Below the pieces are notes generated by a model. It ran no database searches. It had not been told where the DNA came from and saw only the letters and a program-made list of their open reading frames with translations. Below, piece after piece: positions 31,862-41,252 of a stretch of DNA of 64,000 nt (positions within the stretch are counted from its first letter, which is position 1; each line of letters opens with the position of its first letter). The stretch is from Microbacteriaceae bacterium (lineage in GTDB: Bacteria > Actinomycetota > Actinomycetes > Actinomycetales > Microbacteriaceae): the NCBI GenBank assembly GCA_003852775.1, contig RDDZ01000071.1, forward strand, positions 23,811 to 87,810. Reading direction: 5' to 3'. A program made the translations under genes and the position numbers.

Positions 31862-34585
31862 GTGCCCACGAAGAAGCTCGTGATCGTCGAGTCGCCGGCG
31901 AAGGCGCGCACGATCGCGCAGTACCTCGGCGACGGATACGAGGTGCAGGCCTCCGTCGGGCACATCCGCGACCTCATCGACACGAAGGACCTGCCGCCGG
32001 AGCTCAAGAAGGGCAGCCTCGGCAAGTTCTCCGTCGACGTCGAGAACGGCTTCGAGCCGTACTACGTCGTCTCCGACAGCAAGAAGAAGACCGTCACCGA
32101 GCTCAAGCGCGCCCTCAAGGACGCCGAGGAGCTCTACCTCGCGACGGATGAAGACCGCGAGGGAGAGGCCATCGCGTGGCACCTGCTCGAGGTGCTCAAG
32201 CCCAAGGTGCCGGTCAAGCGCATGGTGTTCCACGAGATCACCAAGGAGGCGATCCAGCGCGCCGAGCAGAACACGCGCGAGATCGACACCGCGCTCGTCG
32301 ACGCGCAGGAGACCCGCCGCATCCTCGACCGCCTCTACGGTTTCGAGGTCTCCCCGGTGCTGTGGCGGAAGGTCGGCCCCGGCCTCTCGGCGGGCCGCGT
32401 GCAGTCGGCCGCGACGCGCCTCGTCGTCGACCGCGAGCGCGAGCGCCTCGCCTTCGTCTCGGCGAACTACTGGAACCTCACGGCGGAGCTCGCGCCCGCC
32501 GACACCGACACCACCTTCACCGCGCGGCTCGCGCGCCTCGAGGGCAAGCGCATCGCCCAGGGCGGCGACTTCGACGACGCGGGGAAGCTCAAGGCGGACG
32601 TCGTCGCGCTCGACGAGCGCGCCGCCGACACCCTCGTCGACGCCCTCCGCGGACCCGACGCGACGTTCACCGTCGCGAAGCTCGAGACGAAGCCCTACTC
32701 GCGTCGCCCCGCCGCGCCCTTCACGACCTCGACGCTCCAGCAGGAGGCCTCGCGCAAGCTGCGCTTCTCGGCGCGCACGACCATGAGCCTTGCGCAGTCG
32801 CTCTACGAGAACGGCTACATCACCTACATGCGCACCGACTCGACCACGCTCTCGCAGCAGGCGATCGAGGCGGCGCGTGCGCAGGCCGTCAAGCTCTACG
32901 GCGCCGATTCGATCCCCGAGAAGCCGCGCGTCTACGCCTCGAAGTCCAAGAACGCGCAGGAGGCGCACGAGGCCATCCGTCCCTCGGGCGACGTCTTCCG
33001 CACGCCGGCCGAGCTCGCCTCGCAGCTCCGCGGCGACGAGTTCAAGCTCTACGACCTCATCTGGAAGCGCACCGTCGCGAGCCAGATGGCGGACGCCAAG
33101 GGCTCCACGGCGACCGTCACGATCGCCGCCGACGGCGGAGAGGGCGCCCGCGCCGAGTTCACGGCATCCGGCACCGTCATCACCTTCCGCGGCTACCAGG
33201 CCGCCTACGAGGAGGGCCGTGACGAGTCGCGCAACGCGGGCGAGGAGGCGAGCGCCAAGCTGCCGCCGCTCGAGGAGGGCCAGGCGCTCACGGTGGCCGA
33301 GCTCGAGGCCAAGGGCCACGACACCACCCCGCCGCCGCGCTACACCGAGGCGAGCCTCGTCAAGGCGCTCGAGGAGCTCGGCATCGGCCGCCCCTCGACC
33401 TACGCGTCGATCATCTCGACCATCATCGACCGCGGTTACGTGACCCCGCGCGGTCAGGCGCTCGTGCCGAACTGGATCGCGTTCAGCGTCGTGCGCCTGC
33501 TCGAGGACCACTTCAGTGAGCTCGTGGAGTACGACTTCACGGCCGAGATGGAGGACGACCTCGACAAGATCGCCAGCGGCGAGGCCGACCGCGTCGACTG
33601 GCTCAACCAGTTCTACTTCGGAGGCGGCGACCACCCGGGCCTGCGCGAGATCGTCGACAACCTCGGCGACATCGACGCGCGCGCCGTCAACTCGATCCGC
33701 ATCGACGACGGCATCACGCTGCGCGTCGGCCGCTACGGCCCCTACCTCGAGGTCGAGGACGGCTCCGAGACCCCGCGCCGCGTCAACGTGCCCGAGGAGG
33801 TCGCCCCCGACGAGCTGACGCCCGCCAAGGCCCGCGAGCTCATCGAGGCCCCCGTCGTGACGGACCGCGTGCTCGGCGAGAACCCCGCCAACGGCAAGAC
33901 GATCGTCGTCAAGGACGGCCGCTACGGCCCCTACGTCACCGAGCTCGAGCCGGAGCCGGAGGCCGAGGCCGCCGCCGAGGTCGAGGGCGTCGCCGTCGAC
34001 CCGGCCACGGGAGAGGTCGTCGAGGAGAAGCCCAAGAAGAAGACCGCGAAGAAGAAGGCTGCGGCGCCCAAGCCGCGTACGGCATCCCTCTTCAAGTCGA
34101 TGGACGTCGCCACGATCGACCTCGAGACGGCGCTCAAGCTGCTCGACCTGCCGCGCGTCGTGGGCGAGGACCCGGAGTCGGGCGAGCCCATCACCGCCCA
34201 GAACGGACGCTACGGCCCGTACCTCAAGAAGGGCACCGACTCGCGCTCGCTCGAGAGCGAGGAGCAGATCTTCACGATCGAGCTGCCCGCCGCGCTCGAG
34301 ATCTTCGCCCAGCCGAAGTACGGCGCGCGTCGCCCGTCGAGCGCCCTCAAGGAGTTCGACGCCGACCCGACGAGCGGCAAGCCGATCCGCATCCGCGACG
34401 GCCGCTTCGGCCCGTACGTGACCGACGGCGAGACGAACGCGACCATCCCGCGCGGCGAGACCGTCGAGGGTGTCGACTTCGACCGCGCCGTGCAGCTGCT
34501 CGCGGACAAGCGCGCGAAGGGCCCGGCGAAGCCGAAGAAGACCACCGCGCGCGCGAAGAAGCCGGCCGCGGCGAAGAAGCGCTGA
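31862..34585 (+). CDS. topA: DNA topoisomerase I
   Basis: TopA relaxes negative supercoils. The 907-residue protein has an N-terminal Toprim domain (KLVIVESPAKARTIAQYLG, residues 5-23, and LATDEDREGEAIAWHLLEVL). The catalytic Tyr is in GYITYMRTDST (about residue 322). The C-terminal zinc fingers of enterobacterial enzymes are absent. Instead, four actinobacterial repeat domains occur (RYGPYLEVEDGSE, RYGPYVTELEPE, RYGPYLKKGTDSR, RFGPYVTDGE). The Lys/Ala-rich tail TTARAKKPAAAKKR aids processive relaxation. GTG 31862 has GGAAGGAAA upstream and a -10-like TATGGT at 31828. It directly overlaps tmk (TGATG). Confidence 0.97.
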   Translation: MPTKKLVIVESPAKARTIAQYLGDGYEVQASVGHIRDLIDTKDLPPELKKGSLGKFSVDVENGFEPYYVVSDSKKKTVTELKRALKDAEELYLATDEDREGEAIAWHLLEVLKPKVPVKRMVFHEITKEAIQRAEQNTREIDTALVDAQETRRILDRLYGFEVSPVLWRKVGPGLSAGRVQSAATRLVVDRERERLAFVSANYWNLTAELAPADTDTTFTARLARLEGKRIAQGGDFDDAGKLKADVVALDERAADTLVDALRGPDATFTVAKLETKPYSRRPAAPFTTSTLQQEASRKLRFSARTTMSLAQSLYENGYITYMRTDSTTLSQQAIEAARAQAVKLYGADSIPEKPRVYASKSKNAQEAHEAIRPSGDVFRTPAELASQLRGDEFKLYDLIWKRTVASQMADAKGSTATVTIAADGGEGARAEFTASGTVITFRGYQAAYEEGRDESRNAGEEASAKLPPLEEGQALTVAELEAKGHDTTPPPRYTEASLVKALEELGIGRPSTYASIISTIIDRGYVTPRGQALVPNWIAFSVVRLLEDHFSELVEYDFTAEMEDDLDKIASGEADRVDWLNQFYFGGGDHPGLREIVDNLGDIDARAVNSIRIDDGITLRVGRYGPYLEVEDGSETPRRVNVPEEVAPDELTPAKARELIEAPVVTDRVLGENPANGKTIVVKDGRYGPYVTELEPEPEAEAAAEVEGVAVDPATGEVVEEKPKKKTAKKKAAAPKPRTASLFKSMDVATIDLETALKLLDLPRVVGEDPESGEPITAQNGRYGPYLKKGTDSRSLESEEQIFTIELPAALEIFAQPKYGARRPSSALKEFDADPTSGKPIRIRDGRFGPYVTDGETNATIPRGETVEGVDFDRAVQLLADKRAKGPAKPKKTTARAKKPAAAKKR

Positions 34586-35211
34586 TGGCGGCTCGCGGGC
34601 TGTTCCTCACCTTCGAGGGCGGTGACGGTTCGGGCAAGTCGACGCAGGTCGCCCTGCTCACCGAGTGGCTCGCCGAGCAGGGCCGCACCGTCGTGCACGC
34701 GCGCGAGCCCGGCGGCACCGAGCTCGGCGCCGAGCTGCGGGAGATCATCCTGCACCGCCGCGGCTACATCGCCCCGCGCGCCGAGGCGCTGCTCTACGCG
34801 GCCGACCGCGCGCACAACATCGCGACCGTCGTGCGACCCGCTCTCGAGAGCGGCCACATCGTGATCCAGGACCGCTACCTCGACTCGTCGGTCGCCTACC
34901 AGGGCGCTGGGCGCGTGCTCGACCCCGCCGAGGTGCGGAACGTATCGCTCTGGGCGACCGAGGGTCTGCTTCCCGACCTGACCGTGCTGCTCGACCTCGA
35001 CATCGAGACCGGCCGCGCGCGCCTCGACGACTCCCGCACGCGCTACGACCGCCTCGAGGCGGAGGCGGCCGAGTTCCATCACCGCGTGCGCGAGGCCTAC
35101 CTGGGCCTGGCGTCCGCGGAGCCCGGGCGCTTCCTCGTGCTCGACGCGACCGAGTCCGTCGACACGCTCGCGGCCCGCATCCGCGACCGGGTGTCGGAGC
35201 TGCTCGCGTAG
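34585..35211 (+). CDS. tmk: Thymidylate kinase
   Basis: Tmk phosphorylates dTMP to dTDP. The 208-residue protein has P-loop FEGGDGSGKST (residues 8-18), the DR(Y) motif in QDRYLDSSVAYQG and the EPGGTELG substrate loop. The LID region lies between DIETGRARLDDSRTRYDRLE. The ATG overlaps the topA stop by one base, and the holB start follows ten bases after its stop; tmk-holB is a widely conserved pair. With tdk at 19994 this covers thymidine salvage to dTDP. Confidence 0.97.
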   Translation: MAARGLFLTFEGGDGSGKSTQVALLTEWLAEQGRTVVHAREPGGTELGAELREIILHRRGYIAPRAEALLYAADRAHNIATVVRPALESGHIVIQDRYLDSSVAYQGAGRVLDPAEVRNVSLWATEGLLPDLTVLLDLDIETGRARLDDSRTRYDRLEAEAAEFHHRVREAYLGLASAEPGRFLVLDATESVDTLAARIRDRVSELLA

Positions 35212-35221
35212 CCTGGCAACG

Positions 35222-36376
35222 ATGAGCAGCATCTGGGACGAGCTGACCGGGCAGGCGGAGGCCATCGCGACCGTGCGCGCCGCGGCGGCAGGCGAATCGC
35301 TCGCGCACTCGTGGCTCATCACGGGACCGCCCGGATCCGGCCGCTCCACGCTCGCCTACGCGTTCGCGACCGAGCTGCTCGCCCGGCCCGACGTGCCGGG
35401 CGACCTCGAGGCGACCGCCGCGCAGGTAGCCGCCCGCACGCACCCCGACCTGGCCGTGCTCAGCACCGAGGCCGTCATCATCAAGATCGAGGACGTGCGC
35501 AAGCTCGTCACCGCGAGCCAGTACTCGCCGTCGGTCGGCCGGTACCGCGTCATGATCATCGAGGACGCCGACCGGATGGCGGAGCGCACCTCCAACGTGC
35601 TGCTCAAGGCGCTCGAGGAGCCGCCCGAGCGCACCATCTGGATCCTGTGCGCGCCGAGCGAGGCCGACCTGCTGCCGACCATCCGCTCGCGCGTGCGCTC
35701 GGTGCGGCTGCGCGTGCCGAGCGTCGACGACGTCGCCGAGCTCATCGAGCGCCGCGACGGCGTGAGCCGGCCCGACGCGCTGCGGGCCGCCCGGGAGGCG
35801 CAGGCCCACATCGGGATGGCCCACCGCCTCGCGACCGACGAGAAAGCCCGTGAGCGGCGCAAGCGCACCATGGAGCTCGCCCTCGGCATCCGCAGCGTCT
35901 CCGGCGCCGTGCTCGCCGCGGCAGAGCTGCTCGACATCGCCGGACAGGACGCCAAGGCGATCACCGAGGAGCGCGACGCCGAGGAGCGCGAGCAGGCGCT
36001 CCGCTCGCTCGGCGTCGAGCCGGGCGGCACGGTGCCCCCCGCCCTGCGCGCCCAGCTCAAGGCCCTCGAGGAGGACCAGAAGCGCCGCGCCACCCGCAGC
36101 CTCCGCGACGGCATCGACCGCATCCTCGTCGACCTGCTCTCGCTCTATCGCGACGTGCTGCTGCTGCAGCTCGGGGTCGAGCTCGAGCCCGTCAACCTCG
36201 CCATCTACCCGGAGCTCGCGCAGGCCGCCGAGCGCTCGACACCGGCCGAGACGCTCGCGACGCTCGACGCGATCGGCGAGGCGCGCACGCGCATCGAGGG
36301 GAACGTCGCTCCCGCGCTCGCGCTCGAGGCGATGCTCGTCTCGGCCATCCGCCGCGCCCCGGCGGGCACCCGGTGA
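35222..36376 (+). CDS. holB: DNA polymerase III subunit delta'
   Basis: The 384-residue clamp-loader subunit has an AAA+ fold. WDELTGQAEAI is the N-terminal helix, and the P-loop-like GPPGSGRSTLAYAFA (residues 39-53) has Arg in place of the usual Lys, typical of actinobacterial delta'. IKIEDVRKLV and MIIEDADRMAERTSNVLLKALEEPPE (Walker-B-like and sensor regions) follow, with the sensor 1 stretch WILCAPSEADLLPTIRSR. The usual zinc cysteines are lacking, as known in actinobacteria. It works with DnaX (5315). Its stop overlaps the next gene by four bases. Confidence 0.93.
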   Translation: MSSIWDELTGQAEAIATVRAAAAGESLAHSWLITGPPGSGRSTLAYAFATELLARPDVPGDLEATAAQVAARTHPDLAVLSTEAVIIKIEDVRKLVTASQYSPSVGRYRVMIIEDADRMAERTSNVLLKALEEPPERTIWILCAPSEADLLPTIRSRVRSVRLRVPSVDDVAELIERRDGVSRPDALRAAREAQAHIGMAHRLATDEKARERRKRTMELALGIRSVSGAVLAAAELLDIAGQDAKAITEERDAEEREQALRSLGVEPGGTVPPALRAQLKALEEDQKRRATRSLRDGIDRILVDLLSLYRDVLLLQLGVELEPVNLAIYPELAQAAERSTPAETLATLDAIGEARTRIEGNVAPALALEAMLVSAIRRAPAGTR

Positions 36377-37914
36377 CGCGTCGCGTCGCGCGGCGGGGGA
36401 TGCGGGCTCTCGCCGCAGCCGTCGCCGCGACCGTGCTGCTCACGGGCTGCGTCTCGTGGTTCATGCCGTCGCGTCCGCCCGCCACCTCGACGCCCACGGG
36501 CGAGGAGGTCGCCGCCGAGCTCGCGCCGTACTACCACCAGATCGTGCGGTGGACCGGATGCGGGGACGGCCTGCAGTGCGCGACCGTGACCGCCCCGCTC
36601 GACTGGGACGACCCGGCGGCCGACACGATCGAGCTCGCCCTCATCCGTCAGCACGCGACGAGCGGCGCCCCCCGCGGTTCGCTGCTCGTCAACCCGGGCG
36701 GGCCCGGCGGGTCGGGCGTAGCGTTCATCCGCGACTCCATCGACTTCGCGACGAGCGAGACCCTGCAGCGGGAGTTCGACGTCGTCGGGTTCGACCCGCG
36801 CGGCGTCGGCGAGTCGACGCCCGTGCGGTGCACCGCCGACGACGCCGAGCTCGACGAGTACATCTACGGCATCGTGCCGGGCGAGCGCGGCACGGATGCG
36901 TGGGTCGCCGCAGCCGAGGAACGCAACCGCGCCTTCGGCGAGGGGTGCCTCGAGCACACCGGCCCGCTGCTCGCGCACGTCGACACCGTGAGCGCGGCCC
37001 GCGACCTCGACCTGCTGCGTGCCGTGCTGGGCGACGAGAAGCTCAACTACCTCGGCTACTCGTACGGCACCTACCTCGGAGCGCGTTACGCGGAGCTCTA
37101 CCCGGAGCGCGCCGGCCGCCTCGTGCTCGACGGGGCCATCGACCCCTCAGCGAGCGAGTTCGACGTGACCCTCACGCAGGCGCGCGGCTTCGAGGACGCC
37201 CTCACCGCGTACCTCGAGGACTGCCTCGACCGCGACGAGTGCCCGTTCGGCGGCACGGTCGCCGCGGCGCGCACCCGCATCGCCTCGCTGCTCCGGCAGC
37301 TCGACGCGAGACCCCTCGTCGGCGACGACGGGCGACGCCTCGGCGCCGGCACCATGTTCAGCGCGATCATCCTGCCGCTCTACAACCGCGGCAACTGGAC
37401 CTACCTCGACCAGCTGTTCCGCGAGACCCTCGACGGCGACGCCGACACCGCCTTCTTCCTCGCCGACGTCTACAACGACCGCGAGGCCGACGGCCGGTAC
37501 TCCAGCAACGGCACGGAGTCGTTCATCGCGATCAACTGCCTCGACTACCCGAGCGACCCCGACCCGGACCTCATGCGCGCGCAGGCCGAGCAGCTCGCCG
37601 CCGAGGCGCCCGTTTTCGGCCCGTGGATGGCGTACGGCGGCACGCAGTGCCCGCAGTGGCCGTTCCCGTCGACCGTCGACCGCGTCGCGATCACGGCGCC
37701 GGGTTCGCCGGACATCCTCGTGATCGGGACGACGAACGACCCCGCGACCCCCTACGTGTGGGCGGAGGCGCTCGCCTCCCAGCTCGAGCGCGGGCACCTC
37801 GTGACCCGCCGCGGCGAGGGGCACACGGCCTACGGCGAGAGCGAGTGCATCACGCGTGTGGCGGACGCGTTCCTCGTCGACGGCGTCCTGCCGGCGTCCG
37901 ACCCCCTGTGCTGA
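36373..37914 (+). CDS. Lipoprotein alpha/beta hydrolase of the TAP family
   Basis: The 513-residue protein has a lipobox VLLTGC (Cys about residue 26) after a twin-Arg-rich n-region, so it is a membrane-anchored exported enzyme. The alpha/beta hydrolase fold shows the oxyanion loop NPGGPGGSGVAF, then nucleophile elbow GYSYGTYLG (Ser about residue 222). A C-terminal TAP-like region has acid and histidine in DPATPY and RRGEGHTAYGES. Relatives are tripeptidyl aminopeptidases and mycobacterial Hip1-like proteases. GTG 36373 overlaps holB by four bases. No RBS of its own is clear, so coupling is likely. Confidence 0.93.
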   Translation: MTRRVARRGMRALAAAVAATVLLTGCVSWFMPSRPPATSTPTGEEVAAELAPYYHQIVRWTGCGDGLQCATVTAPLDWDDPAADTIELALIRQHATSGAPRGSLLVNPGGPGGSGVAFIRDSIDFATSETLQREFDVVGFDPRGVGESTPVRCTADDAELDEYIYGIVPGERGTDAWVAAAEERNRAFGEGCLEHTGPLLAHVDTVSAARDLDLLRAVLGDEKLNYLGYSYGTYLGARYAELYPERAGRLVLDGAIDPSASEFDVTLTQARGFEDALTAYLEDCLDRDECPFGGTVAAARTRIASLLRQLDARPLVGDDGRRLGAGTMFSAIILPLYNRGNWTYLDQLFRETLDGDADTAFFLADVYNDREADGRYSSNGTESFIAINCLDYPSDPDPDLMRAQAEQLAAEAPVFGPWMAYGGTQCPQWPFPSTVDRVAITAPGSPDILVIGTTNDPATPYVWAEALASQLERGHLVTRRGEGHTAYGESECITRVADAFLVDGVLPASDPLC

Positions 37915-37992
37915 GCCGAGCGCCGCTCATACGTTCGGAGCACCCCGAAACATCGGCTATGCTCGGAGGCTGTGCCGCTGCACGCAGCGCAC

Positions 37993-38065
37993 GCCGCCTT
38001 AGCTCAGTCGGCAGAGCGATTCACTCGTAATGAATAGGTCGAGGGTTCGATTCCCTCAGGCGGCT
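37993..38065 (+). tRNA. tRNA-Thr (anticodon CGT)
   Basis: The acceptor GCCGCCT pairs with AGGCGGC. The D-arm is GCTC AGTCGGCA GAGC. The anticodon arm is ATTCA CT CGT AA TGAAT with anticodon CGT for ACG. The T-arm GAGGG TTCGATT CCCTC has discriminator T; CCA is not encoded. A -10-like TATGCT lies at 37959. The following stretch 38066-38296 shows no supported gene. Confidence 0.96.
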
Positions 38066-38296
38066 CCGATTCCTCCTTCTTCCGTCGCTTTACCGCCCGA
38101 CGTACACGGGCTCGATGAGCGGCGTCGTCATCTGCTTCGCGATGGTGCACGGCGGCCTTCCCAACGACGGCTACGGGTTCACGCGCGCGGCCGCACGCTG
38201 GGGCGGCTGCTGACGGACCCCGCGGACCGCGCATCCGGGGGCCCGCGAGGCCCGGCAGGGAGGCGGATGCGCGGCCCGCGGCCCTACGCTGGTGCC

Positions 38297-39280
38297 ATGA
38301 GCGAACGACTGCGGTGGGGCATCCTCGGAACCGGGCTCATCGCCCGAATGTTCACCTCCGACCTGCAGCTCACCGGTTTCACGGTGAGCGCCGTCGGCTC
38401 GCGCTCGCAGGAGGGCGCCGACGCCTTCGCCGCGGAGTTCGGCCTGCCGCGGGCGCACGCGAGCTACGAGGCGCTCGCCGCCGACCCCGAGGTCGACGTC
38501 GTCTACGTCGCGACGCCGCACCCGTACCACGCCGAGAACGCGCTGCTCGCGATCGAGCACGGCAAGCACGTGCTCGTCGAGAAGCCGTTCACGCTCAACG
38601 CCGAGGAGGCGCGTCGCGTCGTCGACGCGGCCGCCGCGAAGGGCGTCGTCGTGCTCGAGGCGATGTGGACCCGCTGGCTCCCGCACATGGTGCGCGTGCG
38701 CGAGATCATCGCGTCGGGCGCGCTCGGCGAGGTGCGCGCCCTCATCGCCGACCACGACCAGAAGCTGCCGCTCGACCCCGAGCACCGTCTGCAGAACCCG
38801 GCCCTCGGCGGCGGTGCGCTGCTCGACCTCGGCATCTACCCCGTATCGTTCGCGTGGGACGTGTTCGGCGCCCCGTCGACCGTGCACGCGATCTCCTCGC
38901 CCACGCCCACGGGTGTCGACCGCCAGACCGCGATCATCCTCGGCTTCCCGGGTGGCGAGCAGGCCGTGCTGCACACGCAGCTCGACGCCCGCGGGCCCTC
39001 CACCGCCGTCGTCATCGGCACCGAGGGGCGCATCGAGATCGACCCCGTCTGGTACAACGCCACGAGCTTCACCGTGCTCGACCCGGCGGATGCGGTCATC
39101 GAGCGGTACGAGAACGCGGTGCCGGGGCGCGGCATGCAGTTCCAGGCCGAGGAGGTCGAGCGGCTCGTCGCCGCGGGCGTCACTGCCGGCGAGATCCTGC
39201 CGCCCGAGGAGAGCGTCGCGATCATGGGCACGCTCGACGAGGTGCGCCGTCAGATCGGGCTGCGCTACCCGGGCGAGTGA
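38297..39280 (+). CDS. Gfo/Idh/MocA-family oxidoreductase
   Basis: The 327-residue protein has an N-terminal Rossmann domain with GILGTGLIARMF (residues 8-19) for NAD(P), DVVYVATPHPYHAENALLAIEHGKHVLVEKP in two parts with the family catalytic lysine in the EKPFTLNAEEA motif, and a C-terminal beta-sheet dimerisation domain (LLDLGIYPVSFAWDVFG). Family members act on sugars, inositols or dihydrodiols. The sequence resembles the dihydrodiol dehydrogenase-like branch (WTRWLPHM), but the substrate cannot be fixed. It stands alone between tRNA-Thr and the PBP4-like gene. Confidence 0.93.
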   Translation: MSERLRWGILGTGLIARMFTSDLQLTGFTVSAVGSRSQEGADAFAAEFGLPRAHASYEALAADPEVDVVYVATPHPYHAENALLAIEHGKHVLVEKPFTLNAEEARRVVDAAAAKGVVVLEAMWTRWLPHMVRVREIIASGALGEVRALIADHDQKLPLDPEHRLQNPALGGGALLDLGIYPVSFAWDVFGAPSTVHAISSPTPTGVDRQTAIILGFPGGEQAVLHTQLDARGPSTAVVIGTEGRIEIDPVWYNATSFTVLDPADAVIERYENAVPGRGMQFQAEEVERLVAAGVTAGEILPPEESVAIMGTLDEVRRQIGLRYPGE

Positions 39281-39396
39281 GGCCTGCGCGAGTGAGGCCG
39301 GCGGCGCCGTGAGCGACCGGTAGCGCACGCGTACGCACCGCGCAAGGGGCGGTCGCCGACAGGGGCCCGCCAGGACCCCGTCGGTATCATGGCGAG

Positions 39397-41241
39397 GTGA
39401 CCGACGAGCAGCCGATCTCGCGCCGCGCTGCCCGCGAGGCCGCGCGCGCCAAGGGCGCCCCCGGGGCGTCCGCCGGCCCCGCGCAGCAGCCTCCCGCATC
39501 CGCTCCCGCATCCGCTCCCGCAGGGCCGGGCGCGGACGCGTCCGCGACGACCGGCGATCCGTCTCCGGCCCAGCCGAGCTGGGCCCTGCCGACCGAGGCG
39601 CTGCCCTCCGTCACACCGCCGACCGCCGCGGGCTTCGTCGCGCCCAGCGAGGCGCTGCCCGCCGTGCAGGACGCGGACGGCGTCACGATCCCGCTCGCCG
39701 ACCCGCTCGCGGCCCCGGCCGACGGTGCCGCGGCTGCTCCCGCCGCCGCTCCCGCCGCCGCTCCCGCCGCCGAGGAGACGGATCCCGCCGACGGCGCCGC
39801 GGCCCGCGCCACGGGCGGCATCGGCGCCCTCCTGCGCAAGCACCCCGTCGCCTGGGCCGTCGGCGCGGGCGCCGTCGCCTTCGCGCTGCTCGGCACGGGC
39901 GCCGTCTTCGCGGGCGCCGCGTGGGCGGGTCGCGACGAGCCCGTCGCCGTGACGACCCCGGACGCCGAGGAGCCGCCCGAGCGCCCGCTCCCAGCCGAGC
40001 TCGCGGCCGCCATCCGCCTCCGCACGTGCTCGGTCGCGCCGCAGCTCGCGGACGCGCGGCTCATCAACGTCGTCGGCTCGGTCATCCGCGCCGACACGGG
40101 CGAGGTGCTGCTCGACCGCTCGGGGACCGCGCCCGCCGCGAGCGGAGCCATCGTGAAGGTGCTCACCGCCGCCGCCGCGGTCTCGCGCCTCGGGCCCGAC
40201 TTCCAGGTGACGACGAGCGTCTACGAGGGCTCGAGCCCGGGGACCATCGTGCTCGTCGGCCGCGGCGACGCGACCCTGTCGGCGCTGCCGGTCGGTCAAG
40301 AGAGCTTCTACCCCGGCGCCCCCAAGCTCCAGACCCTCGCCGAGGCGACGATCGCGAGCTACCGCGCCAAGTACCCCGACACCCCGATCACGCGCGTCGT
40401 CCTCGACGCCACCTACTGGAACCCCGCCGACGGCTGGGCCTCCGGCTGGGACCGCGGCGAGCTCTCGCGCGGCACCGTCTCCGCCGTGACCGCGCTGCAG
40501 GTGGACGGCGACCGCTCCGACCCCCGCGCGGCCACGAGCCCGCGCTCCGAGGACCCGGTCGCGCGCGCGGGGGCCGCGTTCCTCGACGCCCTCCGCGCGG
40601 CCGACCCGGACGGCGAGGTGCTCGACGCCGAGGTGTCGACCGTCTCCGGCTCGGCCGTCGGCAGCAGCGTGCTCGCCGAGGTGAAGTCGCAGCCGATCCG
40701 CGCCTGGATCACCCAGATGCTCGTGACGGGCGACAACACGCTCGCCGAGATGCTCGCCCGCATCGTCTCGCGCGAGGCCGGCATGGGCGGCACCGCGGCC
40801 TCGCTCCAGCAGGCGATCCCCGGCGCCCTCCTCACGTGGGAGGTGCCGAGCGCCGGCATCACCATCCGCGACGGCTCCGGCATCTCCGCCGAGAACGCGA
40901 TGCCCCCGCAGGCCCTCGCCGTCTTCATGCGCGCCGTGCGCGACGGCGTCGGCGGGCTCGACGTCGTCCGCGGCGCCCTCCCGGTGGCGGGCAAGTCGGG
41001 CGCGCTCGGCGACCGCTTCTCGGGAGACAACGCCGCGGCCCGCAACAACGTGACGGGCGCGAGCGGCAACCTCCCCAACGCGACCGTACTGTCCGGCTAT
41101 CTCACCGCCGCCGACGGCACGCCCCTCGCCTTCTCCTTCACCGCGGGCGGCGACGGGTTCGCGGGTGCCGACGCGCGCGCCGCGCTCGACACCCTCACGA
41201 CCGCCGTGCTGCGCTGCGGCGACAACCTCACCGGCAACTGA
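39397..41241 (+). CDS. PBP4-like (peptidase S13) D-Ala-D-Ala carboxypeptidase homologue, catalytic serines missing
   Basis: The 614-residue protein has a low-complexity Ala/Pro N-terminus (about 1-145), one membrane helix (WAVGAGAVAFALLGTGAVFAG, about 151-171) and an extracellular S13 fold. The first motif should be SxxK before KVLTAAAAV. Here it reads S-G-A-I-V-K with Ala 251 at the nucleophile site and Lys 254 in place. The SxN motif is G445-D-N. Only the third motif is conserved in type (K533-S-G). The nucleophile and the SxN serine are thus both absent although the fold is otherwise complete. It may be a non-catalytic peptidoglycan-binding protein. The family's role is to trim or cleave peptidoglycan cross-links. 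It is followed 11 bases later by nicotinamidase. Confidence 0.85.
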   Translation: MTDEQPISRRAAREAARAKGAPGASAGPAQQPPASAPASAPAGPGADASATTGDPSPAQPSWALPTEALPSVTPPTAAGFVAPSEALPAVQDADGVTIPLADPLAAPADGAAAAPAAAPAAAPAAEETDPADGAAARATGGIGALLRKHPVAWAVGAGAVAFALLGTGAVFAGAAWAGRDEPVAVTTPDAEEPPERPLPAELAAAIRLRTCSVAPQLADARLINVVGSVIRADTGEVLLDRSGTAPAASGAIVKVLTAAAAVSRLGPDFQVTTSVYEGSSPGTIVLVGRGDATLSALPVGQESFYPGAPKLQTLAEATIASYRAKYPDTPITRVVLDATYWNPADGWASGWDRGELSRGTVSAVTALQVDGDRSDPRAATSPRSEDPVARAGAAFLDALRAADPDGEVLDAEVSTVSGSAVGSSVLAEVKSQPIRAWITQMLVTGDNTLAEMLARIVSREAGMGGTAASLQQAIPGALLTWEVPSAGITIRDGSGISAENAMPPQALAVFMRAVRDGVGGLDVVRGALPVAGKSGALGDRFSGDNAAARNNVTGASGNLPNATVLSGYLTAADGTPLAFSFTAGGDGFAGADARAALDTLTTAVLRCGDNLTGN

Positions 41242-41252
41242 CAGGAACACCC

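Noticed and set aside
38115..38213. 32-residue frame MSGVVICFAMVHGG... downstream of tRNA-Thr
   Set aside because: No ribosome site, no recognisable family and no context. It could be a fragment of a lost gene, but that cannot be supported.
38004..38234. Minus-strand frame of 76 codons reading through tRNA-Thr
   Set aside because: The C-terminal stretch EGIEPSTYSLRVNR is the well-known translation of an antisense tRNA, a common annotation error.
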